Of a stretch of 36,030 nucleotides of DNA, positions 1 through 7,991 are shown piece by piece (positions within the stretch are counted from its first letter, which is position 1; each line of letters starts with the position of its first letter). Position numbers and translations under genes: made by a program. Source of the DNA: Holosporaceae bacterium. Its GTDB lineage: Bacteria; Pseudomonadota; Alphaproteobacteria; UBA3830. The notes under the pieces were generated by a model. The model was not told where the DNA came from. It saw nothing but the letters and a program-made list of their open reading frames with translations, and did not search any database. Location: assembly GCA_031282425.1 (NCBI GenBank), contig JAITDT010000019.1, positions 1 through 36,030 on the forward strand, read 5' to 3'.

Positions 1-156
1 TTCCTCAATTCCACTTTCATCAACGTAAAAAAGCTTCTCTTCTTCTACGCTTTTGATTTCGTTGAGGTATTCCTCACGTTTCTCCTCGTCCCTTTCCTTA
101 TACAAAAATGTTTTTTTTAAGCGTAATTCCAAGCAATAAAATTTACATTCTTCCAT
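1..156 (-). CDS. IS630-type transposase, partial (runs off left edge)
   Basis: An open frame on the minus strand starts at an ATG at 154-156 and is still open at base 1, which is why the ORF track omits it. It reads KKTFLYKERDEEKREEYL and then YVDESGIEE. The second motif is the strand carrying the first catalytic Asp of IS630/Tc1-type DDE transposases, and the first is the usual basic linker before it. The normal N-terminal helix-turn-helix part is missing: only about 14 non-matching residues precede the linker. The copy is therefore either 5' truncated or the second half of a two-frame gene. It lies 70 bp beyond the ftsW stop, exactly where the dcw cluster ends. Family assignment is by motif memory only. 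Confidence 0.55.
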   Translation of the reverse strand, partial: MEECKFYCLELRLKKTFLYKERDEEKREEYLNEIKSVEEEKLFYVDESGIEE

Positions 157-225
157 CAAAATACACTTCGATTATAACAATAATCTTAAATATCTTCCGA
201 TGGGAATCCCGTGGATTTGCCGATT

Positions 226-1335
226 TTAGATAATTTTTTTCTTTCCCAACGCAAGAATCATTCCGATTGTGACACTGCAGGCGAGCATTGACGATCCTCC
301 ATAGCTCATGAACGGCAAGGTCATGCCCTTGGTAGGTATGATATGCAAGGCGGATGCAATATTCACAAAGGACTGTAGTCCTAACTGTGCCAATAAACCG
401 ACGGAAGCTAGTAGTACAAATAGGTTATTTTCCTTCATGGCTTTTATCATGCCGTAGATCACAATGAATGCAATTGTGACGATGACAAAAGCGCAGATAA
501 AAAATCCAAACTCCTCTCCTAAAACGGCGAATACGAAGTCCGCATGAGCGTCCGGAAGATATTTTTTTACAACGCCCTCTCCCGGACCAACACCAAAGAA
601 CCCGCCATTTGAAAATGCCTCCAAAGATCTATAGATTTGGTAATTGTCGCCGACTGCCGGATCCAAAAATCTATCAATACGCGCGCTTACATGAGGTAAA
701 AATAGATATGTGAGAATAAAACCGATCATGAATATGACCACAGCGACAATGGCAAGGATTATGGACAATCCATTTAAAAATAATTGTCCGAACCAAACAG
801 AACTGGTCACCAAGATCATTCCAATATCCGGTTGTAGCGCCAATGGACATACAAACAAAGATAGAAACAAAATCGCTAGCAAATGTCCTCTAAATTCAGG
901 ATGTTTTTGCTGTTGGGAAAACATCCAAGCCGTCAAAATCGCCAGAGCCGGCTTTGCGAATTCAGACGGTTGCATCGAAAATCCAAAAAATGATATCCAA
1001 CGGCGCGCCCCCTTAATCTCTGCGCCGTAAACAAGCGTTAGAATCATGAGTATCACAGCCAAAAAAAACAAAGCTAAAGATAGTTTTTTGATGTTGGAAT
1101 CGTTCAGCAGCGATACGAAAAAAATTATGGCCAAAGAAGGTGTAAGGTATAATAAATGTCGCTTGAGAAAGTAAAATTTTTCCAGACCCATTCGATCCGC
1201 AACCATGGGAGTTGCCGTTGCGGCTAGCAATATTCCCAGCGTCATCAATATCAAAAAAGCGAACAGGATTACTCTATCCACCGTCCACCACCATTGGCCG
1301 TAAATACTGCTGCTTCCTCTTGAAATGTCTAACAC
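226..1335 (-). CDS. ftsW: FtsW, septal peptidoglycan glycosyltransferase
   Basis: FtsW is the SEDS-family inner-membrane polymerase that links lipid II into septal glycan together with FtsI. The 369 residues form about ten hydrophobic helices. SEDS signatures are visible: KGARRWISFFGFSMQPSE in the middle, and near the C-terminus the MTLPFMSYGGSSMLA block. Length is normal. It is the last dcw gene here. Its start overlaps the murD stop by 7 bp, so it is probably translated by coupling. RodA is the alternative paralogue, but the position directly after murD argues for FtsW. murG and murC, which usually follow, are absent; an IS630 fragment begins 70 bp downstream. Confidence 0.95.
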   Translation of the reverse strand: MLDISRGSSSIYGQWWWTVDRVILFAFLILMTLGILLAATATPMVADRMGLEKFYFLKRHLLYLTPSLAIIFFVSLLNDSNIKKLSLALFFLAVILMILTLVYGAEIKGARRWISFFGFSMQPSEFAKPALAILTAWMFSQQQKHPEFRGHLLAILFLSLFVCPLALQPDIGMILVTSSVWFGQLFLNGLSIILAIVAVVIFMIGFILTYLFLPHVSARIDRFLDPAVGDNYQIYRSLEAFSNGGFFGVGPGEGVVKKYLPDAHADFVFAVLGEEFGFFICAFVIVTIAFIVIYGMIKAMKENNLFVLLASVGLLAQLGLQSFVNIASALHIIPTKGMTLPFMSYGGSSMLACSVTIGMILALGKKKII

Positions 1336-2666
1336 TTTTCTGCGCTCACCAGCTGCTTAAATATACTTCCGCGTTCTTCAAAATCTTTAAATTGGTCAAA
1401 ACTTGCACAGGCTGGAGATAGCAATACCACATCGGCCTGAAGCGTTTTGGATATTTCTTTGGCTCGTTTTACGGCAACGTCCAAAGTTTTAGTAATTTCG
1501 TTTTCTACCCCATGCTTTGCCAGTAGCTTAGACCAGTTCTCGGCGGCTTCTCCAATCAATAGGGCAAATTTTATGCGACTAAAATATTTTACTAAGTTTT
1601 CAATACCTTCTTCTTTAGGACGACCGCCCAGTATCCAAACAATATTATCGAAGCGCTTTAAAGCTTGTTCCACCGAGTCTGCATTGGTAGCTTTGCTATC
1701 GTTTATGTAGAGCACATTGTCAATGTTAGCGACCAGCTCCTGGCGATGTTCGAGCCCTCGAAATGAAAACAATCCCTTAGAAAACAACTCCTTACTTAGG
1801 CCATTGCGTCTACAGGCGACATAGGCCGCAGCAATATTCTGCCGATTGTGGATTCCGTCTAGAATAGGATTTTTTTCACAAATGACTTCGCGAAAACCGA
1901 AACTATTATCAATGAGTTTATTTTTATTCCAACCGACTCCATATTTAGGAACATGATTTCCTGAAATAGGAATTACGCATGGGTGATTTACATTTTTCAG
2001 AAATTGAAAAATTTTTAGGCAATGACGATCGTCTACTCCAATCACCGCAGTAGATTTTTCATGGAAATTGGCGAATATTTTCTGTTTATTATAAATGTAG
2101 CCTTCCATTCCTCCGTGTCTTTTTAGATGATCAGGAGTAATGTTTAGCAGTATCGCCGTATCGAATCCTAAAATATGACACGACTCCAACTGATAGGAAG
2201 ACAGCTCTAAAACAAAAAATTCAGACTGTGGAGCTAGTGAGAGTAGTGAATTACCGAAATTGCCGCCAATTGCAGTTTTTTCTCCGGCAGAACTAAACAC
2301 GTGATATACCAGGGCCGTCGTTGTGGATTTACCATTGGTGCCCGTAATACAAATGTTTTTACCGCTGATATGCTGTTGAAATAGATCGACATCATTCAAA
2401 ATAGGAATGGCATTCTTATGGGCAGTTTGAATCATTGGATGGACAGATGGCCACAGCAGACCTACGCCTGGACTAACAACCATAGCGTTCATCTGGGCAA
2501 CATCATCGATGTTGAAAGCGTTGCATTTTTTGTGGGAAATTATGTAATCGTCATATACTCTTACCTCTGCTCCACTTGCTATCAGCGCATTCACAACGGA
2601 TTCGCCGGTTTTTCCTAAGCCGATAACGCCTACGCGTTTGTTTTTATAAAAATCCAAAAAAATCAT
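1329..2666 (-). CDS. murD: MurD, UDP-MurNAc-L-alanine:D-glutamate ligase
   Basis: This cytoplasmic ATP-dependent ligase adds D-Glu to UDP-MurNAc-L-Ala. The sequence shows the N-terminal Rossmann motif VGVIGLGKTGES, the Mur ligase P-loop ITGTNGKSTTTAL, the central LNITPDHLKRH block and the C-terminal YINDSKATNADSV segment that includes the conserved DSKATN. I place the start at the ATG at 2664-2666 (MIFLDFYKN), not at the ORF-track start at 2720. That ATG overlaps the mraY stop as ATGA and yields 445 residues, the usual family length; the extra 18 residues lie wholly inside mraY and look non-native. It is translationally coupled at both ends, to mraY upstream and ftsW downstream. Confidence 0.95.
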   Translation of the reverse strand: MIFLDFYKNKRVGVIGLGKTGESVVNALIASGAEVRVYDDYIISHKKCNAFNIDDVAQMNAMVVSPGVGLLWPSVHPMIQTAHKNAIPILNDVDLFQQHISGKNICITGTNGKSTTTALVYHVFSSAGEKTAIGGNFGNSLLSLAPQSEFFVLELSSYQLESCHILGFDTAILLNITPDHLKRHGGMEGYIYNKQKIFANFHEKSTAVIGVDDRHCLKIFQFLKNVNHPCVIPISGNHVPKYGVGWNKNKLIDNSFGFREVICEKNPILDGIHNRQNIAAAYVACRRNGLSKELFSKGLFSFRGLEHRQELVANIDNVLYINDSKATNADSVEQALKRFDNIVWILGGRPKEEGIENLVKYFSRIKFALLIGEAAENWSKLLAKHGVENEITKTLDVAVKRAKEISKTLQADVVLLSPACASFDQFKDFEERGSIFKQLVSAEKC

Positions 2667-3739
2667 CTTATTTTTAGCGTAGCCAATCCAATTAGCGTAA
2701 ATAGAAACGAAATAATCCAAAATCTAATAACTACCGTCGATTCCGTCCATCCTTTTTTTTCAAAATGATGATGGATGGGCGCCATTAGGAAAATTCTCTT
2801 GCCGGTATATTTGAAATATGCAACCTGGAGCAAGACGGATAGAGTCTCTAGCACGAACAATCCTCCGGCGATAGCCAGAACGAATTCCTGTTTGATGATT
2901 ACGCTTGTTCCGCCTAGCGCACCTCCAATGGCTAGCGAACCAGTGTCGCCCATAAATATCATAGCTGGCGGCGCGTTATACCATAAAAAACCGAGGCAAG
3001 CTCCGATCAACGCTCCACAAAAAATACTCAATTCTCCAGCAGATGCGATATAGGTGATTTGTAAATAATTCGCAAAAACAAAATGCCCTACTATATAGCT
3101 AACAATTCCTAAACATAACGCTACCAGCATGGATGGGAAAGTGGCCAATCCATCCAGTCCATCTGTTAGATTTACAGCATTCGAACTGCCAACGATTACG
3201 AACGTCGTGAAAATAATCAAAAATATAGAGCTATTTACGGTGAAATTTTTAAAAAATGGAAAAGTTAAATGACCGACTATTTCTGGCGCTCTCAATAACT
3301 CAACACAGTAGGAGAAAATTAATGCCACAATTATTTGGAAAAATAACTTCTTTTTTCCTCGCACACCTTTAGAATTTTTAAACTTTACCTTCAGAAGATC
3401 GTCATAAAATCCCAACAGGCAATAGAAGAACGTCAGCGCCACCAATAGAATCAAATAGCCATTCAAAATATTTCCCCATAGAACGGAAGAGATTATCGTT
3501 CCTGCAATAATAACGGCTCCACCCATCGTGGGAACACCTTGCTTTTGCGTTATGTGCAGCGGCGGACCATCTTTTCGAATGGGCTGTGAAAGTTTTGAGC
3601 GTTTTATAAAATTTGGATAGAGTATAAAACTAATTACTAGCGACGTAAGCAACGCACACATCGTTCGAAAAGTAACATAGCGAAACAAATTTATTCTGGA
3701 AATAAAATTGGAAGACTGAAATAAAAAATAATAAAGCAT
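2663..3739 (-). CDS. mraY: MraY, phospho-MurNAc-pentapeptide transferase
   Basis: MraY transfers phospho-MurNAc-pentapeptide from UDP to undecaprenyl phosphate, making lipid I at the inner membrane. The 358-residue protein has about ten hydrophobic helices. The conserved loops are recognisable: PTMGG near residue 70, GFYDDLLK near 115, NAVNLTDGLDGLA, GDTGSLAIGG and MAPIHHHFEKKGW. These include the Asp and His residues of the Mg2+/catalytic site. Order murF-mraY-murD is the standard proteobacterial dcw order. The gap to the murF stop is 5 bp and the 3' end overlaps murD by ATGA. No abnormality seen. Confidence 0.96.
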   Translation of the reverse strand: MLYYFLFQSSNFISRINLFRYVTFRTMCALLTSLVISFILYPNFIKRSKLSQPIRKDGPPLHITQKQGVPTMGGAVIIAGTIISSVLWGNILNGYLILLVALTFFYCLLGFYDDLLKVKFKNSKGVRGKKKLFFQIIVALIFSYCVELLRAPEIVGHLTFPFFKNFTVNSSIFLIIFTTFVIVGSSNAVNLTDGLDGLATFPSMLVALCLGIVSYIVGHFVFANYLQITYIASAGELSIFCGALIGACLGFLWYNAPPAMIFMGDTGSLAIGGALGGTSVIIKQEFVLAIAGGLFVLETLSVLLQVAYFKYTGKRIFLMAPIHHHFEKKGWTESTVVIRFWIISFLFTLIGLATLKIR

Positions 3740-3744
3740 TGGAA

Positions 3745-5118
3745 TTAAGCCGAATTTTTTATAATATTAACAATATGATTCATTTTCATTGAGTTGGATC
3801 CTTTCACCAAAACTCCGTCGCCATTGCGAATTTCTTCTAGAATTTTTTTAGCCAGTTCCGTTGAATTTTCGCACCAAACGCCCTTTTTACAGTCTCTTAA
3901 ATTATCAAACAGTCGCTTGGCCAAAGAACCACAGGCAAAAACTACGTCTATTCCAGATTTATCGATGGTTGCCGACAGATTTTCATGATAACGACCAGCG
4001 TCTTTTCCCAATTCGCACATATCGCCAATAACCAGCACTTTTCTGCGATCTTTTAGTTGCGCAAGAGAGTAAATCGCCAATTTCATAGATGTGGGACAGG
4101 CATTGTAAGAATCGTCGATAATGACAATATTTCGGTTCTTGAGATAAATGCGCCCTCCTCGCCCAACGGACGTTTCAAACGATTCAATTTTATCGGCAAG
4201 ATTCTGGAGAGATATTCCGGAAATCACGTGAGCTCCCAGAAGAGAGGATAAGCTATTATTAATCAACGAAATATTATCGCCGTAAATTAGATATTTTACT
4301 TTTTTCCCTAAAATTTCTGCGGTAATTCTAAAATGATCGTTAACACGACTGCACTCAAGAACTTTTGCGTCGGCCTGTGGAGAACAAAATGTAAGGACAT
4401 TCTTAATTCCTAGCGCATTGGCTTTTTGTCGCAAAAAATCTGCATAAGGCGAATTCGCCGGAATAATTGTCGCTTCTTGCCTTTGGAGCGTTTCGAAAAT
4501 TTCAGATTTTGCTTTAGCAATGCTCCAAACTGAATCGAAAAATTCCAGATGAGCTTCGCAAACCTGAGAAATAATAGAAATTGATGGCGAAATTATAGAT
4601 GTTAATTTTTTGATCTCTCCAACAGCGCTAATACCCATTTCAAAAATTCCAATCGCAACTTCCCGCGACATCGTCGCCGCGCAGATGGGTAACCCGATTT
4701 GACTATTGAAGTTTTTTCGCGTTGCGTAGATCTTGTTTTTCAATTCCGGTTGAGTGGAAAGAATGTGATAAATTAAATTCTTGGTGAGTGTTTTGCCAAC
4801 GCTGCCGGTAATACCAACGTACTTAGCGTTAGATTTTGCGACGTTGCACTTCGCTAACTTCTCTAAAGCTTCTAGAGAAGATTGCACTTTTATTACACTA
4901 CCCTGTTTCTCGTGCTCAATATTTTTTTCTGAGATTGCAAGGACTGCGCCGTTGCTCAGCGCATGACTGATAAAATCATGCCCGTCTGTCTGTTTTCCCT
5001 TCAAAGCAATAAACAAATCTTTTTCTTTAGCGTCGTTTGAATTAATGCAGATGTCATCCACATCCTCGGTAACGGTCTGCTCGAAAATCTCCGATAATTC
5101 ATGTTTAGAAAAAATCAT
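3745..5118 (-). CDS. murF: MurF, UDP-MurNAc-tripeptide:D-Ala-D-Ala ligase
   Basis: MurF adds the D-Ala-D-Ala dipeptide and completes the UDP-MurNAc-pentapeptide. The 457 residues show the three-domain Mur ligase plan. The N-terminal domain includes DLFIALKGKQTDGHDF. The ATP-binding domain has the loop GITGSVGKTLTK, MurF-type in having GSVGKT rather than GTNGKS. The C-terminal domain contains IIDDSYNACPTSMKLA and VLVIGDMCELG, both typical of MurF. The start codon overlaps the murE stop as ATGA (5115-5118), so the two ligases are translationally coupled. Length and motifs are normal. Confidence 0.95.
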   Translation of the reverse strand: MIFSKHELSEIFEQTVTEDVDDICINSNDAKEKDLFIALKGKQTDGHDFISHALSNGAVLAISEKNIEHEKQGSVIKVQSSLEALEKLAKCNVAKSNAKYVGITGSVGKTLTKNLIYHILSTQPELKNKIYATRKNFNSQIGLPICAATMSREVAIGIFEMGISAVGEIKKLTSIISPSISIISQVCEAHLEFFDSVWSIAKAKSEIFETLQRQEATIIPANSPYADFLRQKANALGIKNVLTFCSPQADAKVLECSRVNDHFRITAEILGKKVKYLIYGDNISLINNSLSSLLGAHVISGISLQNLADKIESFETSVGRGGRIYLKNRNIVIIDDSYNACPTSMKLAIYSLAQLKDRRKVLVIGDMCELGKDAGRYHENLSATIDKSGIDVVFACGSLAKRLFDNLRDCKKGVWCENSTELAKKILEEIRNGDGVLVKGSNSMKMNHIVNIIKNSA

Positions 5119-6566
5119 TTCTCAGATTCTACTTTCTCTAATATAACGCTCCTATCGCTAAATTCCAGTAACTTGCTTCCCACCTGTTGATGAGTTTCAT
5201 GTCCTTTGCCAGCTACCAATAGCGTGTCGCCATCAGACAGCATTTCCATTGCGAATTCAATTGCTATTTTCCTATCTGCGATTTCAATGGCATTCTGGCA
5301 TCCTTCCAAAATCATTTTTCTAATTTGCTTAGGGTCTTCATCCCGAGGATTATCGTCGGTCACAATAACTAAGTCGGAAAACTTTTCGGCAATTTTACCC
5401 ATAAGAACTCGCTTTTGATGGTCGCGATTTCCTCCACATCCAAAAATGGTAATAATCCTGCGCTTTGTGTGATTTTTTAAGGATAAAATTGCATTTTGCA
5501 GAGCGTCGGGAGTGTGAGCATAATCTATATATATATGTGCTAATTTGAACGAAGATACCAATTCCAATCGCCCATTAATTGATTGTAATTTCTGAAGTTT
5601 TTCCACGATCTCTTCACTATCTAGACCGATAACATAAGCAATTGAAGCCGCGCATAAGGCATTATGTATCTGAAAAATTCCCTGCAGCGGCAAAACAAAT
5701 GAAAATTTCTTTCCATAAAAAGAAACCCGTACCCGCTGATGCAATCCAGCCGCAACAACATCAATGATTTTTACATCCTGGGAGTTATACCCATACCCTC
5801 TGCATTCTATACCGCGATCTCGGGCAATCGCATAGATTTTTTTAGAACGGGGGTCGTCGTCGTTAACGACAAAAATAGATTCTTTAGAGGCCAATTCCAT
5901 GAATAATCGAGCTTTAGCATTCCAATAATTTTCAAACGTTTGATGATAATCCAGATGATCCTGCGTGAAATTTGTAAAGGCGCATACGGAAAATTCAATT
6001 TCATCGATTCTATACTGCTCTATTCCCTGACTGGTCGCCTCCATCGCGATATTTTTAATTCCACTTTCCCTCAATTTATGCAAAATCTTGTGCAATTCCA
6101 AACAATCTGGAGAAGTCATATTGTGCGGAAGTTTTTCGCAGCTTTCCGCTGTAATTACGCCCAACGTTCCGATGCTGGCGGATTTAATTTTAGATTTAAG
6201 CCAGATTTGTCTTAAAATATCGAGCGCAGAGCTCTTTCCGTTTGTTCCGGTAATGGCTACTATATTTTCAAAATCACTTTCAAAAAATCTTGACGCTATA
6301 CGCGCCCACTCTGCGCGAATATTTTTTACGAAAAGAAATAAAACACCATTCTCCATGGTTATATGTGGATTCTCGCACTCCTGCAAAATATATTTTGCTC
6401 CCCGTGAGATAGCTTCGTTAACATGATTTTCCCGATCTTCAGCATTTTTACTTAACGCCGCAAACATGCACCCTGGAACGATGCATCGAGAATCGTCATA
6501 TAGATCCGTTACTACTTCTTCTCGGCACGAATGCTTTACTTCCAAAAGTTCGTACAACTTTTTCAT
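5115..6566 (-). CDS. murE: MurE, UDP-MurNAc-L-Ala-D-Glu:meso-diaminopimelate ligase
   Basis: MurE adds the third stem residue to the peptidoglycan precursor. The P-loop ITGTNGKSS is at about residues 105-113 and the TNFTQDHLDYH block follows. A C-terminal DNPRDEDP motif is the Arg-containing signature that selects meso-diaminopimelate over lysine, so the wall is predicted to be DAP type as in other Gram-negatives. Length 483 is usual. It overlaps murF by ATGA downstream. Upstream, ftsI would normally abut murE, but here the restriction-modification pair intervenes and murE starts 38 bp past the nuclease stop, with no obvious promoter of its own in that gap. Confidence 0.95.
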   Translation of the reverse strand: MKKLYELLEVKHSCREEVVTDLYDDSRCIVPGCMFAALSKNAEDRENHVNEAISRGAKYILQECENPHITMENGVLFLFVKNIRAEWARIASRFFESDFENIVAITGTNGKSSALDILRQIWLKSKIKSASIGTLGVITAESCEKLPHNMTSPDCLELHKILHKLRESGIKNIAMEATSQGIEQYRIDEIEFSVCAFTNFTQDHLDYHQTFENYWNAKARLFMELASKESIFVVNDDDPRSKKIYAIARDRGIECRGYGYNSQDVKIIDVVAAGLHQRVRVSFYGKKFSFVLPLQGIFQIHNALCAASIAYVIGLDSEEIVEKLQKLQSINGRLELVSSFKLAHIYIDYAHTPDALQNAILSLKNHTKRRIITIFGCGGNRDHQKRVLMGKIAEKFSDLVIVTDDNPRDEDPKQIRKMILEGCQNAIEIADRKIAIEFAMEMLSDGDTLLVAGKGHETHQQVGSKLLEFSDRSVILEKVESEK

Positions 6567-6604
6567 ATTATTTTTCTAAGTAATTAGAAAGAATTTCTCT
6601 CTAA

Positions 6605-7093
6605 CTAAAATTTTTTAATAGCCCAAGCTCTAAATTCTGAAAAATTTTGAAACACTTGTAGTCTTTCATTTGTTTCTTCCTGCTTTTTTAGCCATATTTT
6701 AGCTCCTTTTCTAGCTGCTGGCGCATCTAAAACAACAATAGTTTTATAGGGAGGATATTTATGTTTTATATTTTCGTTTAAGTAAGGATATTTTTCATCA
6801 ACGCTTCCAGTTGATGTTTGAGATTTGCATTCAATGATAATATATTTTCCTTCTTTGCTTGGATCATAAATAACAAAATCTGCTCTTAATTCATGTTTGC
6901 GTTCCTCCGTTGAGTAAATACTTTCACAGATTACCAACTGTTGCGTATATAATTTCTGTTTAAGTCCATTTGTAGCAAGAAAGAATTTATTATTTTCAAT
7001 AAATTGATATTCACAATCATCAAGCATTTTTTTTACAAGCTCTTCTAATTGCCCACCATTTTCTGTCGCAGTTTTTCCACCTTGTTTTGCCAC
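6605..7093 (-). CDS. Putative type II restriction endonuclease, PD-(D/E)XK fold
   Basis: A 162-residue protein encoded directly after a Dam-type methylase. The start codon is GTG, with the methylase TGA immediately before it (TGAGTG), so it is probably translated by coupling. I see a PD-(D/E)XK-like site: Asp72 in the strand LRADFVIYD, then Glu88 and Lys90 in YIIIECKSQ. An acidic N-terminal helix (QLEELVKKMLDD) is also typical of the fold. The partner methylase suggests a cut site at or containing GATC, but that is inference from family, not from this protein. Small PD-(D/E)XK proteins also include repair nucleases and defence effectors; the pairing with a methylase favours a restriction enzyme. 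Confidence 0.7.
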   Translation of the reverse strand: MAKQGGKTATENGGQLEELVKKMLDDCEYQFIENNKFFLATNGLKQKLYTQQLVICESIYSTEERKHELRADFVIYDPSKEGKYIIIECKSQTSTGSVDEKYPYLNENIKHKYPPYKTIVVLDAPAARKGAKIWLKKQEETNERLQVFQNFSEFRAWAIKKF

Positions 7094-7933
7094 TCAAAAA
7101 TTCCTTATTAATATTTCATACACTGATTGCCTCTTGTCGGATTTACAGTTTACAACTCTCGGGGCAGATACTCTATTTATATTGAAATTTTTTTTGTAAA
7201 TATCTATTATAAACTCCGCGTCCGAATTTGAAATCATAACGTTAACGCCGCTTTTTATTAATTCTAAAGCAAAGTCTCTTAGTCTCGTTTGGTCTTTTTC
7301 AGAAAATCCAGTACTTAGATATTTGGTAAAGGAATCCTCACTGGTAGGATGATAAGGAGGATCGAAATAAACAAAATCACCTCTTTGTGGAGTGATTTTC
7401 GTAAAATCTTGATACTTTATGGTTGCATATTTCAATGCTTGAGTTACCGCTAAAATATTTTTCTTATCGCAAATATTAGGATCTTTATAACTTCCAATTG
7501 GAGTATTGAATTCATTGTTTTTGTTTACTCTGTAAAGTCCGTTAAAACATGTCTTCATTAAATAAATAAACCTTGCGGAGTTCTCGACAGGGTCTTTTAA
7601 ATTCTGCATTGCTCTTATTTTGTAATAATACCCTTCTTCATCGTGATTTTTTTTATGTTTGCTCAACAGCTCTATAAGTTTTTTGGGTTCACTCTTGATA
7701 GTATTATAAGTGACGATAAGGTCGACATTCAAATCAGACAAGTAACTATGATTAACAGTATTATATATTTCAAAAAATAGAGCTCCTCCTCCAACAAAAG
7801 GCTCATAGTAATTATTTATTTGCTTTGGTAGTCTTTGTAAAAGTTCATTTATAATAGAACGCTTCCCCCCGATCCATTTTACAAATGGTTTTGGCTGATT
7901 TGTGCTTTCAATTTGCTTTATGTTTGCTTTCAT
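7094..7933 (-). CDS. Dam-family DNA adenine-N6 methyltransferase (R-M partner)
   Basis: The D12-class adenine methylase fold is clear: the AdoMet motif PFVKWIGGKRSI at the N-terminus, then YYEPFVGGGALFFEI, and the catalytic motif IV in GDFVYFDPPYHP. Family members methylate adenine in GATC or related sites; here the probable role is protection against the adjacent nuclease. I choose the ATG at 7931-7933 (MKANIKQ) over the ORF-track start at 7948 because the six-G run 7 nt upstream makes a natural ribosome-binding site and would otherwise be coding. This gives 279 residues. The codon and residue usage is more AT/Asn/Lys rich than the mur genes around it, consistent with horizontal gain. A TATAAT at 7954-7959 on the minus strand could be its own -10. 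Confidence 0.88.
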   Translation of the reverse strand: MKANIKQIESTNQPKPFVKWIGGKRSIINELLQRLPKQINNYYEPFVGGGALFFEIYNTVNHSYLSDLNVDLIVTYNTIKSEPKKLIELLSKHKKNHDEEGYYYKIRAMQNLKDPVENSARFIYLMKTCFNGLYRVNKNNEFNTPIGSYKDPNICDKKNILAVTQALKYATIKYQDFTKITPQRGDFVYFDPPYHPTSEDSFTKYLSTGFSEKDQTRLRDFALELIKSGVNVMISNSDAEFIIDIYKKNFNINRVSAPRVVNCKSDKRQSVYEILIRNF

Positions 7934-7991
7934 AAAATAACCCCCCATTTATAATTATACAATATTCTTAATTAAACCATATAATTACTAA

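Noticed and set aside
2667-2720. Upstream start of murD given by the ORF track
   Set aside because: The ATG at 2664-2666 makes the ATGA overlap with mraY and gives the family N-terminus; the extension lies inside mraY.
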